DNA of 17,844 nt from NCBI GenBank assembly GCA_017963875.1, contig JAGCTA010000316.1, positions 1 to 17,844 of the forward strand, in the 5' to 3' direction. This stretch comes from Victivallales bacterium (GTDB taxonomy: Bacteria; Verrucomicrobiota; Lentisphaeria; Oligosphaerales; Oligosphaeraceae). This document shows, piece by piece, positions 1-6,578 of the stretch. Position 1 is the first letter of the stretch, and the number at the start of each line of letters is the position of its first letter. The position numbers were made by a program, and so were the translations under genes. A model generated the notes under the pieces. The model searched no databases and had not been told where the DNA came from. It worked only from the letters and a program-made list of their open reading frames with translations.

Positions 1-93
1 ATCGCCTCTGGAGATTCTTCATGGCGTTCAAATATAGCAGAGAAATATTGCGTACCGAGGTTCAAGCTATTTTCTAGTCAGAGAATGAGTTAA
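1..93 (+). other. Possible 3' tail of an upstream gene
   Basis: Two forward frames are open from the left edge. One runs 30 codons to a TAA at 91-93 and the other 24 codons to a TAG at 75-77. A strong forward terminator hairpin follows at 129-163, so a + strand gene probably ends in this stretch. I cannot tell which frame is real and recognise neither tail. Confidence 0.25.
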
Positions 94-128
94 AAATCCG
101 TCCAAGTGCTCCACCATTCAGACACATC

Positions 129-170
129 CAGGCCCGTGGGGTACAGGTAACTCCACGGGCCTGATTGTTT
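129..170 (+). terminator. Intrinsic terminator, + strand
   Basis: A perfect 11-bp stem (CAGGCCCGTGG at 129-139 paired with 153-163) encloses a 13-nt loop and is followed by ATTGTTT. The T-rich tail lies only on the + strand side, so it should stop transcription coming from the left edge of the window. Confidence 0.7.
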
Positions 171-176
171 CTCCTT

Positions 177-300
177 AACTCCCTCAAACCAGCCGAGTTA
201 GCGGCTTCTCTCTCCATTCTCTCCCCGCACTAAAGAGAAGCGATAACCTCTCCAAAAATCCGTTTTTTCAACGCGGGTACTCACTCCTTTTCTCTGCCAT
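177..300 (+). repeat. Dispersed ~120-bp repeat, copy A
   Basis: This stretch aligns by eye along its length with 15396-15517. Shared landmarks in the same order are AACTCCCTNAAA, CGANTTA followed by CGGC, GAGAAGC/GAGAAAGC, an ACCTCYCCAAAA block, and a CTCACTCCTTTTCTCTGCC-like end. TAACTC (176-181) and GAGTTA form a small hairpin at the left end. No reading frame is supported. It is the first of three degenerate copies in tandem here. Confidence 0.6.
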
Positions 301-332
301 CCAGTACCCAGGTACAGAGACATATTTCTGGC

Positions 333-460
333 TTAACACCCTCAAAATAGACGAGTTATGCGTTTTGGGATTAGAGAAAGTTGTCACCTACGGAGATATG
401 GTCATTTGTTCGGTGTGAACTTTGAACACTCTCGGGTACTGGCTCTTTTCTCTCCATCGC
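333..460 (+). repeat. Dispersed repeat, copy B (degenerate)
   Basis: It begins TTAACACCCTCAAA, six bases, then GAGTTATGCG, as in copy A. It retains GAGAAAG and ends with a GGTACTGGCTCTTTTCTCTCC-like block matching the end of copy A. The middle has diverged. The 11-base string GTCACCTACGG in it recurs in copy C. Confidence 0.45.
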
Positions 461-462
461 CG

Positions 463-560
463 TTAATATGCTCAAATATATAGAGTTAGCCCCAGTACCA
501 GCGATTTGTCACCTACGGACGCAACCTGCATTTGGGGAGTGGAACTGCAGGTACTGGATT
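463..560 (+). repeat. Dispersed repeat, copy C (partial)
   Basis: It starts TTAATATGCTCAAA followed by GAGTTAGC, carries the same GTCACCTACGG string as copy B, and ends with GCAGGTACTGG. It appears to be a shorter, decayed unit. Nothing coding is seen in 177-576 apart from these units. Confidence 0.4.
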
Positions 561-569
561 GGAGATTTG

Positions 570-634
570 AAAAAAAGAGAATCCTCCCCGGATTGATAGG
601 CACTTGCAAGCCAGCCACCCGTGGGAGGATTCTC
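570..634 (-). terminator. Intrinsic terminator, - strand
   Basis: Perfect 12-bp arms at 577-588 (GAGAATCCTCCC) and 623-634 enclose a 34-nt loop that can pair internally (GGC/GCC around a CTTGCAAG palindrome). Read on the - strand, the stem is followed at once by seven T residues (570-576). It lies 49 nt past the stop of the small gene at 684-845 and probably ends that transcript. Confidence 0.7.
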
Positions 635-683
635 CCAAAACATTAGCCTTTCCTTGTGTTTCAATATCATTCGAATCATTACT

Positions 684-845
684 TTATGTCGATTCCTTTT
701 TTTGTTTTATGTTTTCCTTATGTAAATCACCAACAAGCTTACAACCGGCAGTAATGACAATACCAGCCAAGGAAAGCCCCCCAAGCCACATCTTGGTTTT
801 TTTGTCATTCCAATCTTCAAAAAGTGATTTGACTAACGCATCCAT
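684..845 (-). CDS. Small single-pass membrane peptide, 53 aa
   Basis: I do not recognise this family. The protein starts MDALVKSLFEDWNDKKTKMW. It then has one hydrophobic, glycine-rich stretch at about residues 20-40 (WLGGLSLAGIVITAGC region) and ends in a lysine-rich tail. It looks like a single-pass membrane peptide with a charged N-terminus. Translation is supported by an AAAAAGGA ribosome site ending about 9 nt before the ATG, and by a good terminator just downstream. It lies 30 nt after the larger membrane gene on the same strand, and the two may share a transcript. The AT-rich composition differs from the GC-richer genes further right, which suggests acquired DNA. A holin-like, toxin-like or phage-derived role is possible, but nothing here proves one. 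Confidence 0.5.
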   Translation of the reverse strand: MDALVKSLFEDWNDKKTKMWLGGLSLAGIVITAGCKLVGDLHKENIKQKKEST

Positions 846-875
846 GCTTTTATTTCCTTTTTGTAATGAGAAAAA

Positions 876-1163
876 CTAAAAATCTATGTAATTATTTTGA
901 TGAAGAAATTGATCGCGTAGTATTCCTATACCTCTAGCTCCCCATGAGAACAATCTTGAAATTCCATAAAAGATTTCTCGGCGAAAACGCAATATACAGA
1001 AAATTAAGACATAGGAAACTACAAAAATAAAGATTAAAGCCAATAATTCCTTCCAGAATAATAAAAGGAAAATACCCAGTAATCCATATCCCAAGTTACG
1101 ATATTGAGTATTTGAGTAATAAAGTTGTGTCGACGAGTGACTGATGCATCCAATTTTCGCCAT
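876..1163 (-). CDS. Hypothetical membrane protein, ~95 aa
   Basis: The protein has a polar N-terminus (about residues 1-25). One long or two closely spaced hydrophobic helices follow at about residues 26-60 (LLGIFLLLFW and LALIFIFVVSYVLIFCIL). The tail is basic and aromatic. No family is recognised. The start is uncertain: the ATG at 1163 has no clear ribosome site, and a TTG at 1175 is also in frame. The transposase stop lies only 17 nt upstream, so the first codons may come from the end of the insertion sequence and the gene may be 5'-truncated. DNA here is AT-rich. The 53-residue membrane peptide follows 30 nt downstream on the same strand, so the pair may be a small cassette. Confidence 0.4.
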   Translation of the reverse strand: MAKIGCISHSSTQLYYSNTQYRNLGYGLLGIFLLLFWKELLALIFIFVVSYVLIFCILRFRREIFYGISRLFSWGARGIGILRDQFLHQNNYIDF

Positions 1164-1180
1164 TGGGACACCCAAAATTA

Positions 1181-1654
1181 TCAGCAGTAGTTTTTAACTG
1201 CGTCATATAACTCCTGCTGCTCCGCCGTCATCTTCAGTATGATTCTGGTGGTGGAGTTGTTGGCCAATTCACAAGTCAAGGCGTACATGTTTCTTGTCAC
1301 CTCCTGAGCCCTGTAGACCGTCAAGGAGCTTTTGCTTTTCCTGAGACGCCTGTCCAGCTCAAGCAGTATCGCATAGGCTGTGAAGCATATGCACATGTGC
1401 CCCTCTATGCGGTTTCGCAGCCGGTGGTATATCGGCCTTGCCGCAAGGTCGCATTTGTTCAATCTGAACGCCCTCTCAATGTACCATAGATTCCCGTAGT
1501 TCTCTATGATTTTCTCCTTCGGCAACTCCGTGTTGGTCACATATCCCTTTATGCCGTCCCACAAGGCATCGGCATTGAACTCAACATCATCAATTTGATG
1601 TTCCTCGTAGATGACTTTAGAGATGCTCATACTTGCCATTCTCCTCTTGTTCAC
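1181..1654 (-). pseudogene. IS1634-family transposase, 3' remnant
   Basis: The frame from about codon 10 matches the C-terminal third of IS1634-type DDE transposases. It has a VTNTEL block, then NLWYIERAFRLNK carrying the family's last acidic catalytic residue. These are followed by ARPIYHRLRNRIEGHMCICF, the usual arginine/histidine-rich segment before the helical tail. Full proteins of this group are commonly 450-600 residues. Only about 148 homologous residues remain here, with a natural-looking C-terminus, so the N-terminal RNase H core with the first two acidic residues is gone. The break is near 1620-1630, and the opening MNKRRMASM probably comes from the joined DNA. It cannot transpose by itself. 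Confidence 0.8.
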
Positions 1655-2113
1655 AAATTGTCATCATTGCTTGTAATTCTGGAGAAAACTCAACTGCCGG
1701 ACTGCAATTGAACATCCGTTTGTCACCAAAAACTGTGAGTAATTTTTTCTGGCGACTCAAAGCCACACACAAAAGATTTCTTGACGCATTTTCCGAACTG
1801 TTAGTGCAAATACGACCATGAGAATTCACTAACAAAGGTGCGGACATGCGTTTTCGGTGCTTTCGGACGAGGAGACAACCTCTTTTGTCAGTGTCGGAGC
1901 AGACAATACCTGCAGACAATTGACCATGACTATACATCTAGCCAAGGGTTGGATCTTTTCTCTGAAGATGCTACAGTTCCCATCTTATGGTCAAATGGTG
2001 ATGCTACGAACGGTTATTAGAGAAAAAAAGGCCGAAAATGATTTCTATCCAATAAGGTTGGACGCAGGCATAGAGGAGAACTGGAACCCATTTGTTTCTC
2101 CTAATCTTATCCT
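1655..2113. other. Gene-poor stretch, no supported gene
   Basis: Short open frames exist on both strands (for example - strand 1617-1937, + strand 1857-2138). None shows a recognisable domain, a convincing ribosome site or consistent codon use. The stretch lies between the truncated transposase and the end of the LysR gene and probably holds debris of one or more lost genes. I see no strong hairpin or repeat in it. Confidence 0.4.
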
Positions 2114-3007
2114 TCATTGTTTCTCAAGACGTTTTTGAAGCGCATTAAGAAACACCGTGGCGGCTGGCGAGAAGAACTGTCCCTTCTTCCATACAATGTC
2201 CAGAGCAGACTCCAGCTTCGGGACAAACGGGCGAAAGACCAGCCCGGACTTCACGCCGATCGGAACCAGCTTATCCAGCGTCACAGCGCAGCCGACGCCT
2301 GAACGAACAAGCAGAGCCGCATTGAATATAAGATTATAGGTGGCGGCGATGTTAAGTTCGGTCACGGGTTTTCCAAGCCACTCAAGGCAGGGATTCTCTG
2401 TAGTTCCATACTGGAGCACCTGCCGAGAGATAATCAGTGGAATGCCATTCAGGTCATCGGGTGATATTCCCTTCTTCTCAGCCAGAGGATGGCCGACTGG
2501 CATCAACAGCCCCCAGACATCCCTGTAGGGCAGCGCAAGCGCATCGTATTTCGAGATATCGACTGGCTGGATGAGCACGCCGAAATCAAGTGTCCCGCGG
2601 TCCAGGCGCTCCATGACCTCCTCCGCATTACCGCTGTGCAGATGAAAACGGATGCCAGAATGCCTGTCCCGTACATCGCGAACGGCATCCGCCAGAAGCG
2701 ACATCGCCTCGCTCTCACCGCCACCGATATAGACGTCACCCGCTATCCTATGCTTCGCACTGAAGTCGGAACGCGTCTTGTCAACAATCGTCATGATCTC
2801 CTCCGCCCGCTGGCGCAGCAGCATTCCCTCTGCGGTCAGCGAAACGCTGTGGCTGCCACGGATGAACAGTCGTTGGTCAAGTTCGTCCTCAAGATCCTTC
2901 AGCTGGCGGGAAAGCGTCGGCTGGGTGACATGCAGACGGTGCGCTGCACCCGTGACGCTTTTCTCACGCGCCACTGCCAGAAAGTAATTCAACACTCTAA
3001 GTTCCAT
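2114..3007 (-). CDS. LysR-family transcriptional regulator
   Basis: A full-length LysR regulator of 297 residues, the usual size. The N-terminal winged helix-turn-helix spans about residues 1-60: MELRVLNYFLAVAREKSVT, then AAHRLHVTQPTLSRQLKDLE with the recognition helix. The effector-binding domain follows from about residue 88. I chose the ATG at 3007 over one nine codons upstream because AAGGAG lies 7 nt before it and because family members start a few residues before the first helix. It is divergent from the hydrolase/reductase/cyclophilin-like operon at 3211. This is the classical arrangement in which LysR controls both itself and the adjacent operon. The inducer is unknown. Divergence from a flavin reductase and hydrolase suggests a small aromatic or electrophilic signal, but that is inference. 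Confidence 0.93.
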   Translation of the reverse strand: MELRVLNYFLAVAREKSVTGAAHRLHVTQPTLSRQLKDLEDELDQRLFIRGSHSVSLTAEGMLLRQRAEEIMTIVDKTRSDFSAKHRIAGDVYIGGGESEAMSLLADAVRDVRDRHSGIRFHLHSGNAEEVMERLDRGTLDFGVLIQPVDISKYDALALPYRDVWGLLMPVGHPLAEKKGISPDDLNGIPLIISRQVLQYGTTENPCLEWLGKPVTELNIAATYNLIFNAALLVRSGVGCAVTLDKLVPIGVKSGLVFRPFVPKLESALDIVWKKGQFFSPAATVFLNALQKRLEKQ

Positions 3008-3050
3008 ATATGCGCTCCTTGTTTCAATGGACATAGCGATACTATATACC

Positions 3051-3074
3051 TCATGATATGCTTTTCAAGCATGA
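3051..3074. promoter_or_regulatory. Candidate LysR operator (dyad)
   Basis: A perfect inverted repeat, ATGCTT-TTC-AAGCAT at 3058-3072, lies within a longer imperfect dyad (TCATG ... CATGA). It is about 50 bp upstream of the LysR start, in the divergent intergenic region. LysR proteins usually bind T-N11-A dyads in this position. The site is a pattern call without binding evidence. Confidence 0.45.
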
Positions 3075-3094
3075 AAGACTATAAAAACAAAGTA

Positions 3095-3123
3095 TTTGCT
3101 ATTTCATCCATTCGCAATATATT
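3095..3123 (+). promoter_or_regulatory. Candidate promoter of hydrolase operon
   Basis: TTTGCT at 3095-3100 and TATATT at 3118-3123 are separated by 17 bp and point to the hydrolase at 3211. The -35 box is weak, which would suit a promoter needing an activator bound at the dyad about 25 bp upstream. Confidence 0.4.
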
Positions 3124-3210
3124 AATTCGCGTTAAAAAAAGCGGGAATGTGACGATGTTTCCGCGCTTGTCAATCCAACGATGCGACGGCATCCATCCCA
3201 AGGGAAACCC

Positions 3211-4287
3211 ATGAAAAAAACGCTGATTTTGCCTTTCGCCGTCCTCGTTTTGGCAGCCACAGGCTGCTGCAATCTAAAAAACACATGCAAGGAGTGCCCG
3301 TCCATGAAAAACATCGAACTCACCAAGAAATGGGACAAGATCTTCCCCCTAAGCGACCAAGTGGAACACAGAAAAGTCACTTTCCACAACCGCTTCGGCA
3401 TCACGCTGGCGGCGGATGTCTATAAACCAAAGAACGCAACAGGCAGACTCGCGGCCATCGCCGTGTCAGGCCCGTTCGGGGCGGTCAAAGAGCAGTCGTC
3501 AGGCATCTATGCGCAGGAACTTGCGAAACGCGGCTTCCTCGCCATCGCCTTCGACCCGTCCTTCACAGGCGAAAGCAGCGGACAACCACGCTATGTTGCC
3601 TCGCCCGACATCAATACGGAGGATTTCCAGGCAGCCGTCGATTATCTCATCTCCCGCGAGGACGTGGATGCAAACAAGATTGGCATCTGCGGCATCTGTG
3701 GCTGGGGTGGCATGGCCATCAACGCAGCCGCCATCGACACCCGTGTGAAGGCTACCGTCGCCTCCACGATGTATGACATGACCCGCGTCACTGCCAATGG
3801 CTACTTCGATCAGGAGGACACCGCTGCCAAGCGCCACGAGAAGCGTGTTGCTATGAATGAACAGCGCAATGAGGACTTCCGCAACGGAACCTACAAGCTG
3901 GGCGGCGGCGTGGTCGATCCGCTTCCTGCGGATGCACCGCAGTTCGTCAAGGACTACTACGACCACTACAAGACCCCGCGCGGCTACCACCCACGCTCCC
4001 TGAACTCAAACGGCGGCTGGAACATCACCTCGGGCCTCTCCTTCCTTAATGCGAAACTGCTGGCGTATGCGGATGAAATCGAAAGTGCGGTGATGGTCGT
4101 CCACGGCGAGAAGGCTCATTCGCGCTACTTCGGCGAGACCGCCTTCAAGATGCTCAAGGGGGACAACAAGGAACTGGTCATCGTCCCTGGCGCGAGCCAT
4201 TGCGACCTCTATGACCAACTGGACGTCATCCCTTTCGACAAAATCGAGGCATTCTACCGCAAACACCTAGGCGTTGCTGAAAAATGA
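3211..4287 (+). CDS. Dienelactone-hydrolase-like lipoprotein
   Basis: A 358-residue secreted alpha/beta hydrolase of the YcjY/dienelactone-hydrolase-like group. A short signal peptide ends in ATGC, so Cys19 is the likely lipidation site (less typical than L-x-x-C boxes). The hydrolase domain runs from about residue 50. The nucleophile elbow is GICGWGG (residues 151-157), pointing to Cys153 rather than serine, as in dienelactone hydrolases. His330 (PGASHCDLYD) is the likely catalytic histidine. The acidic residue is not certain. I took the ATG at 3211 because it gives a proper signal peptide with AAGGG 7 nt upstream; an earlier in-frame ATG at 3181 would add ten polar residues. Its stop overlaps the next start (ATGA), so the two genes are translationally coupled. 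The substrate is unknown. Confidence 0.88.
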   Translation: MKKTLILPFAVLVLAATGCCNLKNTCKECPSMKNIELTKKWDKIFPLSDQVEHRKVTFHNRFGITLAADVYKPKNATGRLAAIAVSGPFGAVKEQSSGIYAQELAKRGFLAIAFDPSFTGESSGQPRYVASPDINTEDFQAAVDYLISREDVDANKIGICGICGWGGMAINAAAIDTRVKATVASTMYDMTRVTANGYFDQEDTAAKRHEKRVAMNEQRNEDFRNGTYKLGGGVVDPLPADAPQFVKDYYDHYKTPRGYHPRSLNSNGGWNITSGLSFLNAKLLAYADEIESAVMVVHGEKAHSRYFGETAFKMLKGDNKELVIVPGASHCDLYDQLDVIPFDKIEAFYRKHLGVAEK

Positions 4288-4808
4288 ACATACTTGTCCT
4301 TAACGGAAGCCCTCGTCCGAAGGGCTGCACAAGACAGATGGTGGCCGCCTTCCAGGCAGGCGCGGAGGCCGCAGGCCATCATGTGGACGTGGTTGATGCC
4401 TGCCGCAAGGAGATCCATGGATGCCTTGCTTGTGAGTACTGCCACGGCAAGGGCAAGGGAGCCTGCGTCCAGAAGGACGACATGCAAGAAGTCCATGCCA
4501 TTTTGCGCGAGGCCGACATGCTGGTCATTGCCTCTCCCATCTACTACCACGGTCTTTCCGGCCAGCTCAAGTGCGCCATCGACCGCCTCTACGCAGTCGC
4601 CTATCCCAGCAAGCCTGAAAGGCTGCGCAAGGTGACGATTTTCCTGAGTTCTGGCGATGCAGACATGTATGAAGGCGCATTGTTCTCATACCGCGGCGAC
4701 TTTCTGGACTACCTTGACCTCGAGGACATGGGTGTCTTCACTGTGCATGGCGGGAAGGTGGATGAACGGCTGGAGGAGCTACGTAACTTCGGCAGGAGGC
4801 TCTCTTGA
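4284..4808 (+). CDS. NADPH-dependent FMN reductase family protein
   Basis: A 174-residue flavodoxin-fold oxidoreductase. MNILVLNGSPRPKGCTRQM is the first beta strand and FMN-phosphate loop. ASPIYYHGLSGQLKCAIDRL (residues 84-103) is the second flavin-contact loop typical of NADPH-dependent FMN reductases and iron-sulfur flavoproteins. The cysteines of the CLACEYC segment, plus one about eight residues on, resemble the cysteine cluster of that group; whether they bind a cluster is not known. The protein has no signal and is probably cytosolic. The gene overlaps the hydrolase by 4 nt and abuts the cyclophilin-like gene, so it is the middle of a three-gene operon. A role in reducing quinones or related electrophiles is plausible but inferred. 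Confidence 0.9.
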   Translation: MNILVLNGSPRPKGCTRQMVAAFQAGAEAAGHHVDVVDACRKEIHGCLACEYCHGKGKGACVQKDDMQEVHAILREADMLVIASPIYYHGLSGQLKCAIDRLYAVAYPSKPERLRKVTIFLSSGDADMYEGALFSYRGDFLDYLDLEDMGVFTVHGGKVDERLEELRNFGRRLS

Positions 4809-5330
4809 ATGGAAGCGCATTTGCCAAATTTGCATTTCACCGCCACATTTGCGCTATGCCTGGCGTCGTTCGTCATGGTTGCCTGCACACGACGGACAGA
4901 GACGAAAATAGAGACTCAGCAAAGGAAAACTACAACAGAAATACAGGAGGACGGTGTGATGAAAATGCATGGCACAATGGCTCTTGTCATCGGCGATGCA
5001 CATTTTACCGTCTTTCTTGCCGACACCGAAGCGGCGCGTGAACTGGCCGCTCGTCTGCCTATCCGCCTTGAGATGAATGAACTTAACGGCAATGAAAAGT
5101 ATGCCAGTCTTGGCGAGCCTCTTCATGCAAAGGCGGAAAAAGTTCACCGAATCGAAGCTGGCGACGTGATGCTTTGGGGAAGCGACTGCCTGGTCGTATT
5201 CTACAAGTCCTTCGACACCCCTTACCCATACACACGCATCGGCCACATCGCCGAACCACTGGAGCTGGCAAAGGCTGTCGGCAAGGGCGATGTCATCGTC
5301 TCCATTCTTCCGCAGGCGATACAGGAATAA
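4809..5330 (+). CDS. Cyclophilin-like fold protein, lipoprotein form
   Basis: 173 residues. The conserved domain starts near residue 53 and matches the cyclophilin-like family that often accompanies flavodoxin genes. Key blocks are MNELNGNEKYASLGEPL, IEAGDVMLWGSDCLVVFYKSF and PYTRIGHI. The N-terminal 30 residues form a hydrophobic signal ending in VAC, so Cys26 is a possible lipid anchor. The ATG directly follows the previous stop, with AGGAGG 9 nt upstream. A second in-frame ATG (codon 51, position 4959) also has a strong ribosome site, GGAGG at 4946-4950, and would give a signal-less 123-residue domain. Both secreted and cytosolic forms may be made. Biochemical function is not established for the family. 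Confidence 0.85.
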   Translation: MEAHLPNLHFTATFALCLASFVMVACTRRTETKIETQQRKTTTEIQEDGVMKMHGTMALVIGDAHFTVFLADTEAARELAARLPIRLEMNELNGNEKYASLGEPLHAKAEKVHRIEAGDVMLWGSDCLVVFYKSFDTPYPYTRIGHIAEPLELAKAVGKGDVIVSILPQAIQE

Positions 5331-5360
5331 ACACGAATTGATGCCGTCGGCAATCTTTGT

Positions 5361-5520
5361 CTAGTGTGGTGTGTCGTAAATACGTTAGGAGTTCCGCAGG
5401 CATTTTGCAGGAAATCCTCCGTGGATGCGAACGCACATAGTGACTAGGGAAGGAAGCATCCGCGAAGGAGTTGCGCAAAAGGGCGCGGAAATGCAATGGA
5501 TTTACGACACACCACACTAG
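5361..5520. mobile_element. Palindromic MITE-like element 1
   Basis: Perfect 21-bp terminal inverted repeats lie at 5361-5381 and 5500-5520, beginning CTAGTGTGGTGTGTCG. The interior is also an imperfect palindrome: the left half (cgcaggcattttgcaggaaa) mirrors the right half, so the whole 160 bp could fold back. There is no open reading frame of note. It looks like a non-autonomous element moved by a transposase elsewhere. The TA next to each end would suit an IS630/Tc1-type enzyme, which is a guess. Confidence 0.75.
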
Positions 5521-5679
5521 TAGTCTGTTGCAATTGAAACCAGACAAAATCCGCCATTGCGCGGCATCTTCAGGCGAACGCTCGACTTGCATACGAGTGT
5601 ATGCGCGTCTCGCGTTCATCCTGAATCTGCTCGCGCACTGACTGTCTTTTGTCTGGTTTCAATTGCATCAGACTACTAG
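5517..5679. mobile_element. Palindromic MITE-like element 2
   Basis: 33-bp terminal inverted repeats at 5517-5549 and 5647-5679 match at 32 of 33 positions and begin CTAGTAGTCTG. They include the block GCAATTGAAACCAGAC. The interior is a degenerate palindrome as well (for example ttcaggcgaacgc against the right half). Its left CTAG is the right CTAG of element 1, so the two share a 4-bp junction. One probably inserted at or beside the end of the other. No coding capacity. Confidence 0.75.
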
Positions 5680-6155
5680 AACTCGGCAGCCGCCGTGAAG
5701 GTCCCTTCTGAGACGTCCACGCCAATCCACGGAGGCGTGGACTCCATGCAATTTGCCTGTTCAGTCATTGCCTTTTCAACTTTTGATGCTAGATTAGAGG
5801 TTGTGTCCGCAGACCACTCTTGCAGATGCGTGCTTCATGCACATGGTAATGTTCGGTCTTCGGCAAGCACGGTAGCGGGGGATGGCGCGCAACCTACGGG
5901 ACGTACTTCAAGTACAAAGGGGCGAAAGCGCTGCCATCCCCCGTGTCTTCCAGAGAGCGACCCCCGGAAGGCATTATACCGTATATCAAGTCGCCGTTTT
6001 GTCAACTCCAGGCAACCTGCGACAGGATACCAAAGAAAAGGAAATGAAAAATGCGTGAGCATCGCCCCCGATGAATAGATAAAATACAAGGAACAATGTT
6101 GAGATATTGCCGCGAGAAGAAATCCAAAATAGTTTGACAAACTGAGAGACAAGCC
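5680..6155. other. Non-coding stretch with hairpins
   Basis: No convincing gene is seen here. Two structures stand out. One is a hairpin with perfect 9-bp arms, GTCCACGCC at 5715-5723 and its complement at 5734-5742. The other is a 15-bp stem with one bulge at 5876-5890 and 5928-5943, whose 37-nt loop holds a second palindrome, GTACTTCAAGTAC (5903-5915). Neither is followed by a T run, so neither is an ordinary terminator. It is the leader region of the ACT/cupin/esterase run, and a folded leader RNA is possible but unproven. Confidence 0.4.
6131..6143. promoter_or_regulatory. Short dyad before the ACT-domain gene
   Basis: AGTTTG-A-CAAACT is a perfect dyad ending 12 nt before the ATG at 6156. 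It overlaps the place where a ribosome site would be. It could be an operator or a small RNA hairpin limiting translation. It is also short enough to be chance. Confidence 0.25.
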
Positions 6156-6563
6156 ATGAAACTTGAAGTCATACCAGGAGAGTTTTCCATCTGCAAGGTC
6201 GCCGGCTATGACGGCATGGACCTTGGGCTGCCATTCGTCTTCACGGGAAGCACTGATGAGGAGAAATCCCTGGTCTGCCCAACCGCACTCGTGCCGCAGG
6301 GCACATTGGCGCGTGAGGACGGCTGGCGGGCATTCCGCATCGTCGGCGTCCTCGACTTCTCCCTCATCGGCATTCTTGCGAAAATATCAGCCTGCCTGGC
6401 AGGCAAGGGCATCGGCATCTTCGCCGTGTCCACGTTCAACACCGACTACATCCTCACACGCGCAACTGATTTCAATCGTGCACTTGTGGCTCTGCTGGAG
6501 AATGGCTGCCAAATCAATGAACAAGCCGTTCCTGAAGGTGTGAAAACAAACCAAGTCCAATGA
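6156..6563 (+). CDS. ACT-domain protein
   Basis: 135 residues, close to the full length of the short ACT-domain proteins that lack a catalytic partner. After an N-terminal beta-rich half, the C-terminal half carries the ACT signature: FRIVGVLDFSLIGILAKISA, then KGIGIFAVSTFNTDYIL. That is a beta strand, ligand-binding loop, helix and second strand. Such proteins are thought to bind amino acids or other small metabolites as sensors; no ligand can be named. Translation start is the ATG at 6156 with only a weak purine-rich upstream stretch. It is the first gene of a + strand run with the cupin (15 nt downstream) and the secreted esterase, probably cotranscribed. Confidence 0.85.
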   Translation: MKLEVIPGEFSICKVAGYDGMDLGLPFVFTGSTDEEKSLVCPTALVPQGTLAREDGWRAFRIVGVLDFSLIGILAKISACLAGKGIGIFAVSTFNTDYILTRATDFNRALVALLENGCQINEQAVPEGVKTNQVQ

Positions 6564-6578
6564 AGACCAAGTAGGATT

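Noticed and set aside
177..560. Tandem repeats as integron attC sites or a CRISPR array
   Set aside because: Units are degenerate, unevenly spaced and lack the paired attC core sites or gene cassettes. Spacers and repeats do not have CRISPR lengths.
604..879. + strand ORF of 91 codons
   Set aside because: It is antisense to the better supported 53-residue peptide and covers the - strand terminator arm. No ribosome site or known motif.
1617..1937. - strand ORF of 106 codons next to the transposase remnant
   Set aside because: No recognisable domain, overlaps the transposase fragment, and has no ribosome site. Could be a gene scrap but cannot be supported.
2489..3214. + strand ORF of 241 codons
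   Set aside because: Antisense shadow of the LysR gene; arginine/histidine-rich low-complexity translation without family features.
5835..6152. - strand ORF of 105 codons in the leader of the ACT-domain gene
   Set aside because: It crosses the strong hairpin at 5876-5943, has no motif, and opposes the direction of the neighbouring genes.
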